64,000 bases of DNA from NCBI RefSeq assembly GCF_010093535.1, contig NW_022985169.1, positions 1 through 64,000 of the forward strand, in the 5' to 3' direction. How positions within the stretch are numbered: the stretch's first letter is position 1; each line of letters opens with the position of its first letter. Both the position numbers and the translations under genes were made by a program. The DNA comes from Lindgomyces ingoldianus. Its lineage: Eukaryota; Ascomycota; Dothideomycetes; Pleosporales; Lindgomycetaceae. Below the pieces are notes generated by a model. It was given only the letters and a program-made list of their open reading frames with translations. It did no database searches and was not told the origin of the DNA. Positions 13,847-23,795 of this stretch are shown piece by piece.

Positions 13847-14126
13847 TGTCTGTACACAGCAGCAGCGTTACAGTCTAGATACAAGTAATTGTGCACAAGT
13901 AGGACCACATATCTATGTTACATAATGCTTATGCGTGAACCTCTGTGTGTAAACATCTAGATATCCCCCTTTTCTTTTATATAAAGGAAAGACAAGAGCA
14001 ATAGAACTAGAAATATATTGCTCTTACCTTACCTACCTTGTACACTGTGCACACTGTACACCACTCTTACTCTTGCTACTTAAGTGCTTATACTATAAGC
14101 AGCTAGCTGTTAGAGCCTATTCAACA
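13847..14126 (+). repeat. 3' LTR of Copia I
   Basis: The LTR is 280 bp and collinear with 7,600-7,879. All noticed differences are transitions. It is heavily mutated in its first two thirds and better preserved in its outer end. An A-rich purine stretch (13,830-13,839) lies just upstream. Confidence 0.92.
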
Positions 14127-17100
14127 ACTATGTACATAAATATAAGCTTTATATTTAGTAAAATACTTATTTTAGTTAAATTTATATATAAATACTTACT
14201 TTAGTAAAAGCAGCTTAGACATTACTTTAGTTTATATAATTTTTTTAAGTGCTTTTTTTAAGTAGAGTAGCTATTTCTTTTTATACTATAATCTTAAAAA
14301 GATTTTTATATAAGTGTTTATATAAATTTTTTTATTTTAAGAGTTTCTTTAAAAGCTTATAAGCTCTTAGTTAAGGCTACCTAAAAAAGCAGCTATAAAA
14401 AACACTATATAAAGTGTTTTAAGCGCTTTATTATTATAAATAATAAATGCTTTAAAAAAGTTTATTTAGAGGTGCTCTAGATTAACTAGAGCTAGGCATA
14501 TACTGCTTCTATTTAAAAGTGTTATATATATACTTCTGCTTTCTACACTCTTAAGCTTACTTAGGTTATTAAAATCTTACCTTTATATTTTTTAGCTTAT
14601 ATATGTAGCTAGTCCCTAGCTTTTTTTATTATATATATGTTTAAAAAGTGCCTTACCTGCTTTAACTAAAGCTATAAAAGATAATGTTTTAGTATAAAAA
14701 GTAAAAGTTAATTTTTTAACTAGTAAGTTAGCTATTTAACTTAATAAGCTTAGTAAATCTACTTTTTTAGTTAAGTGCACTTACTAAAGATTACTAGTAT
14801 GCTTATGCCTACTCTATATAGGGCATGTTATAGAGCTATTTATAAGCTCTAGCTTAGAAGTTAGCTTTAAAGTAATAAGTGCTATATATTTATTAAAAAC
14901 TATGTAAATTCTTAGTAACTTAGTTATTATACTTATTACTTACATAGTTACTTTTACTTTTAAGTGCTAATTTTTTAGCTAGCTAACTTAAGTTTTAATA
15001 AGCTTTTTAGTTTTTACACTTTTAAGCTTACACTTTTAAAGCTTTTAATTTAGTATATTACTTTACTACTTATTTAACTTTTAAAGTAAAAGCTTAAAAG
15101 TTTTTTTTATATTATAAATTTTACTTTACTTATTAAAAATTTTAATAATTTTAAAGGCTTTTTTTAGAGAATTAGTTTATTACTTTTATTTTTGTAAAAG
15201 TGTGTTTTATTAAAAGCTATATTTTTTATAGTAATTACTTAGTTAAGTAATAAAACTTATATTTTATAAATATTTAAAGCTTTATAGCCTATAAAATATT
15301 TTATATAGCTTTATAAAGTTACTTTAAAGCTTTACTTCTAATACTTAGCTACTTACTTTTTATTAAGTAAGTAAGTGTAACAGCTATATATATAGGTCTT
15401 ACTTTAATTAGGCCTTAGATTAGCTATAGCACTTTTTACTTACTCTAGCTTATAGTATTTAAAGTAGTTAGTAAACTATATGTTTAAAACTTTATTTAGT
15501 AAGCGTAAGTTATATGCGTGCAACAGGCTTATATTATACAGCTATGTTGCTGCGTCTACTACTTCTAGCTAGAGCTTCTTAGAGAGTCCTACACTACTTT
15601 TTATTTTAATAAACTTTATAATTTTTTTTTATTTAGCTTTTTTTATAGCTTTATTTAGTTTATAAGTGTATAGTAAAAAGCTTTTAATATTAATGCTAAA
15701 TTTTTTTACTTAAAGCTTATACTTTAACTTTTTATGCTAAGAGAGTGTAGTAGTGTTATTATTTTACTATATTTTACTAATTTAAAGCTTATATTAATTA
15801 AATACTATGCTTTTAAAGTTTTTTATTACTTTTTAAATTTTTAAAAGTGTTTTTACTTAAAAAAAGTATAAAAAGATTTTACTACTATATTTATCTTTAA
15901 TAATTATTATTTATAAAGCTTTGCTGCGCTTTAATAGCATATTAAATATATTCTATGTAATTCTTTAGAATAAGTAGGGAGCTTGCTTTTTTAGTCTTTT
16001 TAATATAATCTACTTAGTGTAGGTTGTTGTGTAGTGCTTATAGTATACTTACTTTATACTTATTATTTATACATTCTTTGCGCTTTTAACTAGAGCCTGT
16101 AGAGCTTTAGAGCCTAAGTGTTTTATGTGCACATACTAAAGCTCTTTTAAGTCTAAGCATAAAAATATAGTTTATAAGCATTAGTAATTTAAAAGCATAC
16201 TTTACACTAGTAAGTAAAAAAAAAAACAGCTTTATATTTAATAAACATAAAGTTATGTTTTTAGTAAAGTGTTGTAAGTACTTTATTCTTTTCTAGCGTG
16301 CCTATGCGCAGTGTATAGTTAAGTTCTAAATACTATAGTCCTTTTTCTCTTAAACAAGCTTCTAAGATAATATTAATGTAAAATCCTTCTACTATAACTA
16401 CTTTTTATAGTGTAAGATCTTCTGTGCGCTTTTTTTATGCTTTATTTAACACTCTTTTAAGCTTTCTAGTTTCTGTTCCTTAGATTAAAAATAACTAGGT
16501 GCTAGCTTTTACTATGTGTAAACCTTAAGCTTTCTTAAATAACTTAAGTACAAGCAGCTCTATACTATTTACTAAGTGCGTAGCACTCTTATTATCTAGA
16601 ATTATACTTATAGAGAGTAGGTAAGCGTTAAAATTTATAGTTATATGCATCTCTAGTTTTACTAAAAGCGCTAGGTTAATAAGTGTAGTAATAATGCTTT
16701 CTAAAAATGCTAGCTTATTTAATTCTTTAATAGCTTTTAAAGCAGAGGAGACTTTATTTAGAATTACATAGCCTTTCTTAAGTAGTATAGCTTTTACTTT
16801 TTTATGCTACACTTACTTAAGCCTCTTAAAAAATTTTTAATATATAGTTTTACTAAGCTTTTTTAGCTTTTTAGTAACTACTAACATAAAGTCTCTACAG
16901 TCTACTGCTTTCTATAGATAATAAAATTGCCCTAAAGCTTTGCATAAGCACAGGTAGCTTAATTAAGCTAAAATAAATTAGGCTAAATTGTTATCTAATT
17001 GTCTGCTAAGCGTTATAAATATACCTGTGCCTTAGTTACTTACGCGTAAGAAGTGCTCTTAGAGCATTATTAAGAAGATCTTACTAATTTTCTAAATTAT

Positions 17101-17918
17101 TAAAAGTTTCTTACTAAGTGCGCTAGCCTCTATAACCCTCTAGTGCTTAGAGCGCGCCTAGTCTAGTGCGAGCTTTAGAGCTAGGGCGTCTAGAAAGTCT
17201 TATGCAGCTAGCTAGCCTTCTACATTAAGAATCTTGTAGGTTCTTACCTTAGTGTATAGGAAGTGCTACTGCTAGTACTAAGCTTCTAGAGTTATAGTGC
17301 TATACTTTGCCTTAGTAAAGTAAGCTTTGTACTTTACTTATATAAGATTCTTTATGCTTATATCTATTAGTGCTAGCTCTTGTTTTAAGGCTTATATAAG
17401 TGCCTATAGAGTAGATTAGTTCTCTAACATAAGCTGCATTATTATAGGTTTAAAAAGCTCTAGTGCAATAGTTGCATTAACCTAGTTCTAGATTATCTAA
17501 AGATGCGTTACATAGGAAGCCTAGTTGCTTAATTAAGCTTAGTACTTAGTAATATTAGTCTAGTACTATATGTTAGCCTTTTTTAAGAGGTTCTTAGTAG
17601 TAATTACTCTAAGTGTGGGCATTTTTAGAGCGCTGTCTATAGGATTTAGAGCGTCTAGTCTATCTAGATTAATTATGTCCTATAGGTTTTTGCTAAGAGC
17701 ATAGAACTAGAGCTAGATAAACTAGAGAGGCTAGCTTGTGTGGTTCTTAAGCTAGTATGCTCCTGTTAGGAGAGGAGCATCTTAATTAGCTATAACATAG
17801 GCTTTAGAGGTAATAAGAATAAGTAAGAATAAAAAATAAAGCTTCTAAACAGCTTTTGCTAGCGCTATAGTTATGTAAAAAGAATCATCTTAGGTTCTTA
17901 AAGCGCTAGGCCTATAAC

Positions 17919-18095
17919 TATAGAGAATAAAATAGCCTAGCAGTAGCTGTTTAGAACATTAAATTAAGTAACTCTTCTATCTAAGAGAGCTAAGGGCTCT
18001 CCTTATATACACTAAGCTTTAGAACATAATATCTCTAGATCCTAAGCTGCGTCCCAGGCTCTGAGCCCTAGCCAAGGCTCTTAGTATACGCGACA
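17919..18095 (-). repeat. 5' LTR of Copia II with adjacent half-tRNA primer site
   Basis: The LTR is 177 bp. The bases 17,909-17,918, read on the minus strand, are GTTATAGGCC. This corresponds to GTTATGAGCC beside the related LTR at 34,981, the complement of the initiator-tRNA anticodon region GGCTCATAAC. Priming from an internal initiator-tRNA fragment is established for Drosophila copia-type elements. Confidence 0.75.
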
Positions 18096-18439
18096 GTAAC
18101 TTTATATAAATATAGTTTAATACTACTAAAGTATAGTTTACTAACATGCACATAAGTTTTTTTTTATTATAAAAAGAAATTTTTAGTCTTTTAAAGCTAT
18201 CTTAAGCTATAAGCAGTAGCCTAAAATGTAGAGAGTAAAAAAAATAAAAAAAAAGCTTTTAAAGCTATTTTAAAGTCTACTTAGAACCTAGTATAAGTAG
18301 TGTAAGTTATAAAGAGCTAGAAGGCTAGGCTTTTTATAGCTAGTGTTTAGGTAGCTTTATTCTACTAAAACACTAAGCTACTTTGTTAAGTTTTAGCCTT
18401 AAAGGCTTTAGTGTTTAACTTTTAGGCAGATATTATAGC

Positions 18440-19200
18440 ACTTTTAAGTAGCTAAAAAAAAAGTGAAAAGAGTTTAAAAGAAGTTTAAAAAAAAAGGTAA
18501 AAAAAGAAAAAAAAAGTAAAAAAGAAGAAAAAAAAAGGTCTAAAAGTGTCTAATAGCTTACTATTAGACCTCTCTAGCGCTATATCTATAGAGTTATAAT
18601 ACTATTATATATAACTATAAATTAACTTTTTACTTTTATACTTTATTATTTGCTAAGTAATCTATGCCTTTTATACTAGCTTTAAAAGCCTTAATCTACT
18701 TACATAAAGCTTTTAAAGGTTTTAGCTAATTTAAATACTTATTATAAAAAGCTTTTAGTTTATAAAAAGAACTTATAAAATTTAAAGCTTTATACTAGAC
18801 TAGATTAGAGTTATGTTTTACTTATTTTACTTAGTACTTAAGCATTTTCTAGTAAAGCTTACTAGTAAGTATTTTCTTTACTTTCTACTTCTCTACTTTA
18901 TTAATAGTAATTTTAGGGGGTTTTAAAGGTTCTTATTCTAGGAGCAGATTCTAAAAGTCTTTATAGAGTATGTTTAGTGTAAAGACATTATGTATCTTTA
19001 ACTTTAAAAGTAGCTTTAGGTAGTATAAGTTTTTAACTTATTTAAGTACTTTAAAGAGGCTTTTTTATTATTTAGATAGTTTTTAGCTAGGTATCTAGGC
19101 TCTAGATATTTCTTTGCAATACTAGCAGTGTGTCCCTATACTAACGCCATGCGTGCGCGCTTACTCTAATAGAAATCTAAATTAATGTTAAGTCTATCTA
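18440..19200 (-). mobile_element. Ty3/Gypsy pol 3' fragment with chromodomain, degraded
   Basis: Minus-strand translation of about 18,640-19,050, with stops, reads like the end of a fungal Gypsy integrase. It shows a K-x-H-N-V-F motif followed by a chromodomain-like segment and the conserved tail ending ...LKALCK.IKAFK. Downstream (18,450-18,535) is a purine-rich low-complexity run. It lies between the Copia II right flank and the solo LTR at 19,947. No second LTR was found, so it is probably a deletion remnant. Confidence 0.6.
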
Positions 19201-19946
19201 TAATAAAGGCTTACTATTATTTAAATATAAGTTTTTTACTATTTATAAAGTTCTTAATCTTAAGCATGTGTTTAGTAAAGTAGCTTTAAAAAAACTTAGA
19301 AGTGCTTAAAAAGTCTCTTACTATTAGTGTAGTAAAAGTAATTTAAAGCACTATTAAAAGTAATTTAGTAGTTAGTTAAAGTTAATTAAGACTAATAGTT
19401 TTTAATTTAGTTAGCTATTTAATATATACTCTTAATTAAGTAACTTAGTTTTTAAGAGCTATACTACTAAAGTTTAACTTTAAATCTAGTAGGTTTTTAG
19501 CTTTAAGTTCTATAAAAAAAAGTTTAGCTATTAAAGTTAGTAGTTATTTAGCTTTAGTAGTAAGTATCTTACTTTAGCTATAGCTAAAGCATGTTATAAG
19601 CTTTATACTAAGGTCTAAAAGTAGTTAAAAGTTAAGCATTAGTAGTTATCTTTAATTTTAATAAGTTATTAGTAGTTTTTAAGTTTCTACTTTAGCACAC
19701 TTTTTATAACTTTTTTAAAAGTAATTTTAATTATAAAAAATAAAAAGCTTTAAACTTAAAAGCTTTTATTAGTAAAAAGTTTCTAAAATTTTATTTATAA
19801 TAACTAAATAATTTAATATAATAGTATATAAAAACTATAACTTAAACTAAATTAAAGACTTTTTAGAGTTAAATATAGTTAAATAAATAATTAATATAAT
19901 ATTATTAATAAAGCTGTTACTAGTAAAAGTAAGTTTTTTAATATAA
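19201..19946. other. AT-rich degraded sequence, unassigned
   Basis: Minus-strand translation is leucine/lysine-rich with frequent stops. It could be the gag or upstream part of the adjacent Gypsy fragment, or the missing half of the pogo transposase. I cannot decide. Confidence 0.3.
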
Positions 19947-20236
19947 TATAACAGCATAGGCAAGATAATAAGTTTAAATGTAGTAGAAATCTACTTAGAG
20001 GCATATAAAAGTCTGTAGGGACTCTAAACCTAGGAATGCTATTAACACTTATAGGCCTTATATAAAAGAATATTAGAAAACTCCTAAGCTAGCTATAGGG
20101 GTAAGGTGCAACTAAATACATAAGAGAATAGGGGTAACTGCAGAGGACTAGGTTGAGTTATGGTCAGGGCTGATACAGGGGCCCTTTGGATAGGATCTGA
20201 GCGACCTGAGATGGAACGATTCGTAGAATCGTTACA
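19947..20236. repeat. LTR of family TGTAAC...GTTACA (copy 1), RIP-mutated
   Basis: About 290 bp, collinear with 21,731-22,023 and the reverse complement of 24,512-24,833. It abuts the right inverted repeat of the pogo-like element directly. Its flanks (TATAA and GTGCC) do not match, so it is probably one end of a deleted element rather than a clean solo LTR. Confidence 0.75.
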
Positions 20237-20616
20237 GTGCCACCCGCTTAGTAGTGAAACACGTTAGAGCTTAAAGTAAAGTTTAAGTGTAAGTATAACT
20301 ATAAAAAAGCCTTTTATAAGAATTTTATAGTAATTTAAAGCTAAGTATAGCATTTAAGATAACAACACATACAACTTTAGTAAGATAGAGTTTATAATAG
20401 GCTAAATATCTACTAATGTCTGTACATGCGTACAGCTAAATTAAGTTGCCTAAAACAGTTAGCTATCTAGCTTGTGTGTTAGAGGCTATGTGTACTTAAT
20501 AACTCTCTTTCTTTATATCAAAAGAGAGAGAAGTAGTTAATTATAAGAAAATTTTTACCTACTTACTCTTATTACAGACTGTACGCTTAGCGTACAGCTG
20601 CCCACTATCTACTGCG

Positions 20617-20745
20617 TGTAAGGACAGTGCTCTGTACCACTACGCTAATACAACTAAAAAGGTGCGAATAATTAACCAACAGTTAATTATTGCGTACAGA
20701 ATAGTATATATACCCGTCATACGTAAGCGCCATCTTGGCCTTACA
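20617..20745. mobile_element. 129-bp insertion with TGTAAGG/CCTTACA ends and CTGCG duplication
   Basis: The related LTR at 23,405 lacks this block, so the insertion is visible by comparison. The ends are inverted (TGTAAGGACAG and, in reverse complement, TGTAAGGCCAA). CTGCG flanks it at 20,612-20,616 and 20,746-20,750. A TATATA motif lies inside. TG...CA ends with a 5-bp duplication fit a miniature solo LTR; a MITE is the alternative. Confidence 0.65.
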
Positions 20746-20904
20746 CTGCGTACGTAACTACGCAGAGAAGAGACCTACTACTAGATGCGTAGCTATCTAG
20801 AGAAGTAAGCTAACTAACACTAATTAGTTTATTAACTAGTAGAGTTTTACTATATGTGTAGCTATATAAAGAAAACATCTTTTTATAATAATAAATAAGT
20901 AAGG

Positions 20905-21209
20905 TAGCTTTAACTACTAGTATAAAAGCTAGCCTACTAGCTGCAGTATCTATCTACTGCCCGCGTAGCGACGCAGGGGAGGTATTTAATATAACTAGCA
21001 GCTGTTGTACGCCTTAGAGTTAACTACTAGTATAAGAGCTCGCCTGCTAGCTGCAGTATCTATCTACTGCGTGTGTAGCCACGTAGAGGAGGCATCTACT
21101 GCAACTAGTAGACTATTTCACGCCTTAGAGTTAACTATAAGTATAAGAGCTAGCCTGCTAGCTGCAGTATCTATCTACTGCGACTAGTAGCTGTCGCACG
21201 CCCTAGAGC
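20905..21209. repeat. Tandem array, about three units of 75-113 bp
   Basis: Three units start TAACTA and share the core GCTGCAGTATCTATCTACTG. The third is shortened. The plus-strand frame at 21,005-21,187 is only a product of this periodicity. The array lies within the LTR pair and ends at the 8-bp target of the long-TIR element. Confidence 0.8.
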
Positions 21210-22554
21210 TTATCTCAGCTAGCTTAGACGTGAGGAGAGAACCAAGGACGCACAAACCACCATGCATATTGCTACTCTAAATAGAGTATGGCCTAGGGGT
21301 TAGCAGTTTCTAACCCCTGTTAGTAGCTTTTCTCTCCTCAGCTGTCTAAGGGACTTTTGTGAATTTTTCTATAAATAGGCCTATTTTAAGAGCATTACAA
21401 TAGAATTAGATTTACAATATCTCTACTACTATATGTCTAAATTAGCTTAGAATTTAATAGAATGTAAAGACAAGCTATAGCTATAAAATAGTAACTATAT
21501 TTTTTACTAAATTTTAACTATTATTAGTAGAGAAAAATCTAAACGCGCGCAGAACTTTAACCTATCTATACCCTAATTTTAGATTAATAGTATTACCCTC
21601 CTAACTAGAACTTAACAACTAGTAGACTAAATTCCCTAGAATTTTGCAGGATCCCTAACAGAGCTAGTCTAAGACGGCTCCTAGATCCTTAGAGTCCTAA
21701 GACAACAGCTAGTTAAGCTGCAGACATAAGTGTAACAGCGCAGGCAAGACAATGGGTCTGAATGCGGTGGGAATCCACTCAGAGGCATATGGGAGTGCGT
21801 GGGGACTCTGAACCTGGGAATGCCATTAACACCTATAGGCCTTGTACGAAAGGATATCAGAAAACTACTAAGCTAGCTACAGGGCGAGGTGCGACTAAAT
21901 ACATAAGGGAATAGGGGTACAGCAGGGGGCAGGGCAGAGTCGGGGCCAGGTCGAGGTCGGGGCCGATACGGGGACCCTTCGGATAGGTTCCGGGTGACCT
22001 GAGATGGAACGAGAATCGTTACAATAAGAGCAATCGCAATGTCCCTAGCCTACTATCTAGCTTGACAACTAGCGGCCTAGATCTCCTAAAATTTTGCCAG
22101 CTCCCTAATAAAGCCTGTCTTAGATAAGTCTTAAATTCTAAAGATAATATATTATGTAGTTAAGAAGTTGCATTAAGGTGTAGTTAGAAGGTTATTAAAA
22201 TGTCCTATGTAGGACTTAATAGCGCAATACTCTGCTAAATCTTGTTAGAATTAAGTTACAAAAACGCTAGAATATAGCTAGAAACTGTCTCTATTACCTA
22301 TTAAAATCTAACCTAGTTTAGACAAAAAGTAGTAGAGCTACAGTAATTCTTAGTTAAGCTAGTGCATAGTAGAGGAGGTTTAGAACTATAATATTACGTA
22401 AAAAATCACAAAAGTCCCTTAGACAGCTAGGGAGAGAAAGCCTTTCTTACACCCTTATTAGCTAGAGAGATAGGGCTTGCGCCACTAAGGCTACTAGCAG
22501 GGGCTTGCCCCTGTCGAGGCTCTCTCCCCATCCCGTCTGAGCTTGCTGAGATAA
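21210..22554. mobile_element. Long-TIR DNA element with 8-bp target duplication (hAT-type signature)
   Basis: The tips are TTATCTCAGC and its complement GCTGAGATAA. The exact 8-bp duplication CCTAGAGC lies at 21,202-21,209 and 22,555-22,562. The inverted repeats extend inward with gaps for about 160-190 bp and include CTGTCTAAGGGACTTTTGTGA at both sides (near 21,342 and 22,400). An 8-bp duplication is typical of hAT elements, but no transposase is visible. The interior has a degenerate duplication (about 21,596-21,712 and 22,040-22,150), between whose copies the solo LTR at 21,731 sits. Without that LTR it is about 1.05 kb. Confidence 0.8.
21731..22023. repeat. Solo LTR (copy 2) of the TGTAAC...GTTACA family
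   Basis: The LTR is 293 bp with an exact 5-bp duplication ATAAG (21,726-21,730 and 22,024-22,028). Its GC content is high relative to its surroundings, so it is a young insertion. It sits inside the long-TIR element. Confidence 0.92.
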
Positions 22555-22910
22555 CCTAGAGCTAACCTGCTACTTTGCACTAGCTTGCTCTTTAAGAGCT
22601 ACTGTACAGTTAACTAGCACCCTTTACCCCCCCTAAGAACAGCTGTACAAACAAGCAACTAGTCCCCGCCCTAGAGCTAACTTGGTACTCTGCACAACAA
22701 CTTACTTTTTAAAAGCTACTGTATAGTTACCTAGCACCTCTTACCCCCTCGAAGAACAGCTGTACAAATAAGCAACTAGCCTCTACCTCTAAGCTAACCT
22801 GCTACTCTACACAATAGCTTGCTTTTTAAAAGCCATTATACAGTTAACTAGTACCTCTTACCCCCTCTCTAAGAACAGCTGTACAAACATGCAACTAGCC
22901 TCTGCCTCTC
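22555..22910. repeat. Tandem array, about three units of roughly 114 bp
   Basis: Three units start near 22,555, 22,668 and 22,790. Each contains AAGAACAGCTGTACAAA and a C-rich run. This array is unlike the one at 20,905. Both belong to the LTR pair without pol. Confidence 0.8.
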
Positions 22911-23404
22911 CCCCCCTCTACTGCCTTGTTATAGAACACTTTACATATTATAAACTTATAGAGGTGACCGACATGTCTAGAATAATACTATAAAAAAAGT
23001 TAACTTTAATCTTTTAGTAGACTACTTTAACATGTTAATAAGTCTTTTCTAAGTATAATAAACTTTATACATTGTAGACACTTTTATTTATATGTGTATA
23101 AAAGTATATAAGCTATTCTACTTTAAAAAGAACTTTAAAGGCTAGATAATACAAAATTTTAAAAACTTACTTTATATATTTAAGTAAAAGCTCTTTTTTG
23201 CTTTAGCTAAGTATAGGATTTATTTTATAAAAAAGAGATGCTATATATAGGCTAAAAAGCTAGTAGGTGTTGTAAACTAGCAGTACACTATTAGCTCTAT
23301 ATAAGGAAAAAAAAGAAAAGGATATAAAAAATAGTGTAAAAAATAAAAAATAAAGTAATAGTAATAAGTAAGTAACTTAATTTATAAACAAAAAAGGTTA
23401 CTAG
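22911..23404. other. Unassigned AT-rich 3' part of the LTR pair
   Basis: I recognise no motif here apart from an A-rich tract ending at the LTR. It is presumably the 3' non-coding part of the retroelement. Confidence 0.35.
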
Positions 23405-23795
23405 TGTCTATACATGCGCATAGCTAAATTAAGTCACCTAAAATAGTTAGCTATCTAGCCTATGCATTAAAAGCTATGTGTACTTAACAACTTTTTTCTT
23501 TCTATAAAGAGAGAAGGCAGTAGTTAATTATAAGAAGATTCTTGCCTACTTTCTTTTATTACAGGCTGTACGCTTAGCGTGCAGCTGCCCACCACCTACC
23601 GCGTGCGTAGCCACGCAGAGAAGGGACCTAGTACCAGATGCGTAGCCATCTAGAGGAGTGAGCTAACTAATAATAGGTGTTATTAAGTTTATAAAAGTAG
23701 TTATAGGTTTAAAAAGTATAAAATGTACTTTTACTTAGCTAAGTAATTAAAAGTAGGTAAAAGTTGTATAAAGTATATAATTCTACCTTTTATTA

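Larger units (their letters stand above)
7600..14126 (+). mobile_element. Ty1/Copia retrotransposon I, full length (6,527 bp), innermost insertion
   Basis: LTRs of 280 bp lie at 7,600-7,879 and 13,847-14,126, and both have TG...CA ends. The 5-bp target duplication ACTAT is exact (7,595-7,599 and 14,127-14,131). The leader (7,880-8,460) has two units of about 260 bp, each containing smaller repeats. Plus-strand translation near 9,927-9,970 gives a CFVC...KKECW zinc-knuckle-like core as in fungal Copia gag. The stretch about 13,080-13,490 resembles the RNase H end of Copia pol, ending near 13,490. The order gag then RNase H fixes the strand. RIP stops interrupt every frame, so it is inactive. 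It interrupts Copia II, whose protease lies to the right and RNase H to the left. Confidence 0.93.
5022..18095 (-). mobile_element. Ty1/Copia retrotransposon II, itself split by Copia I
   Basis: LTRs of 177 bp lie at 5,022-5,198 (3' LTR) and 17,919-18,095 (5' LTR). Next to the 5' LTR, the minus strand reads GTTATAGGCC, a mutated form of the GTTATGAGCC primer site seen beside the related LTR at 34,981. Before the 3' LTR lies a purine tract, CTGGGGGGTG. Minus-strand translation of about 16,280-16,650 resembles a Copia protease region (a D-N-x-S-A-T-H-x-V-N-S-like core). About 6,350-6,560 resembles the end of Copia RNase H. The target duplication is ATAAC (5,016-5,020) versus GTAAC (18,096-18,100), one RIP-type difference, with one extra base at 5,021. 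Without Copia I the element is about 6.5 kb. All frames carry stops. Confidence 0.85.
3797..20264 (-). mobile_element. Pogo/Fot-like DNA transposon, outermost host of the nested insertions
   Basis: The inverted repeats begin ACGTGTTTCAC at both ends, with a TA duplication at 3,795-3,796 and 20,265-20,266. The left end holds a terminal doublet, CACCACCGAGCGGGCGG then CACCACCAAGCAGGCGG, followed by TTTTTGCTTAGC. Minus-strand translation of about 3,850-4,080 gives a zinc-knuckle tail of CxxCxxxxHxxxxC type, as at the C-terminus of fungal pogo transposases. Only about 1.2 kb on the left (3,797-5,020) and short parts on the right belong to this element. The rest is the Copia insertions, a Gypsy fragment and a solo LTR. 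RIP stops fill all frames. The N-terminal part of the transposase was not found. Confidence 0.72.
20417..23690 (+). mobile_element. LTR pair without visible pol (LARD-like non-autonomous retroelement)
   Basis: Two direct LTR copies start TGTCTGTACATGCG at 20,417 and TGTCTATACATGCG at 23,405. They are about 268 bp to the last clear match, and the ends near 20,836 and 23,690 are approximate. The interior has no recognisable gag-pol. It contains two tandem arrays (about 20,905-21,209 and 22,555-22,910), a long-TIR insertion between them, and an A-rich tract ending in AAAAAAGG before the right LTR. The flanks fit the split pogo-like repeat: 20,265-20,416 ends in ACTAA and homology resumes at about 23,690. 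No clean 5-bp duplication was seen. Confidence 0.6.

Noticed and set aside
3797..20264. A 16.5-kb unit with a TTA-like target, considered as a Starship-type cargo element.
   Set aside because: No tyrosine recombinase or cargo gene. The ends are symmetric pogo-type inverted repeats with TA flanks, and the size is explained by two nested Copia elements.
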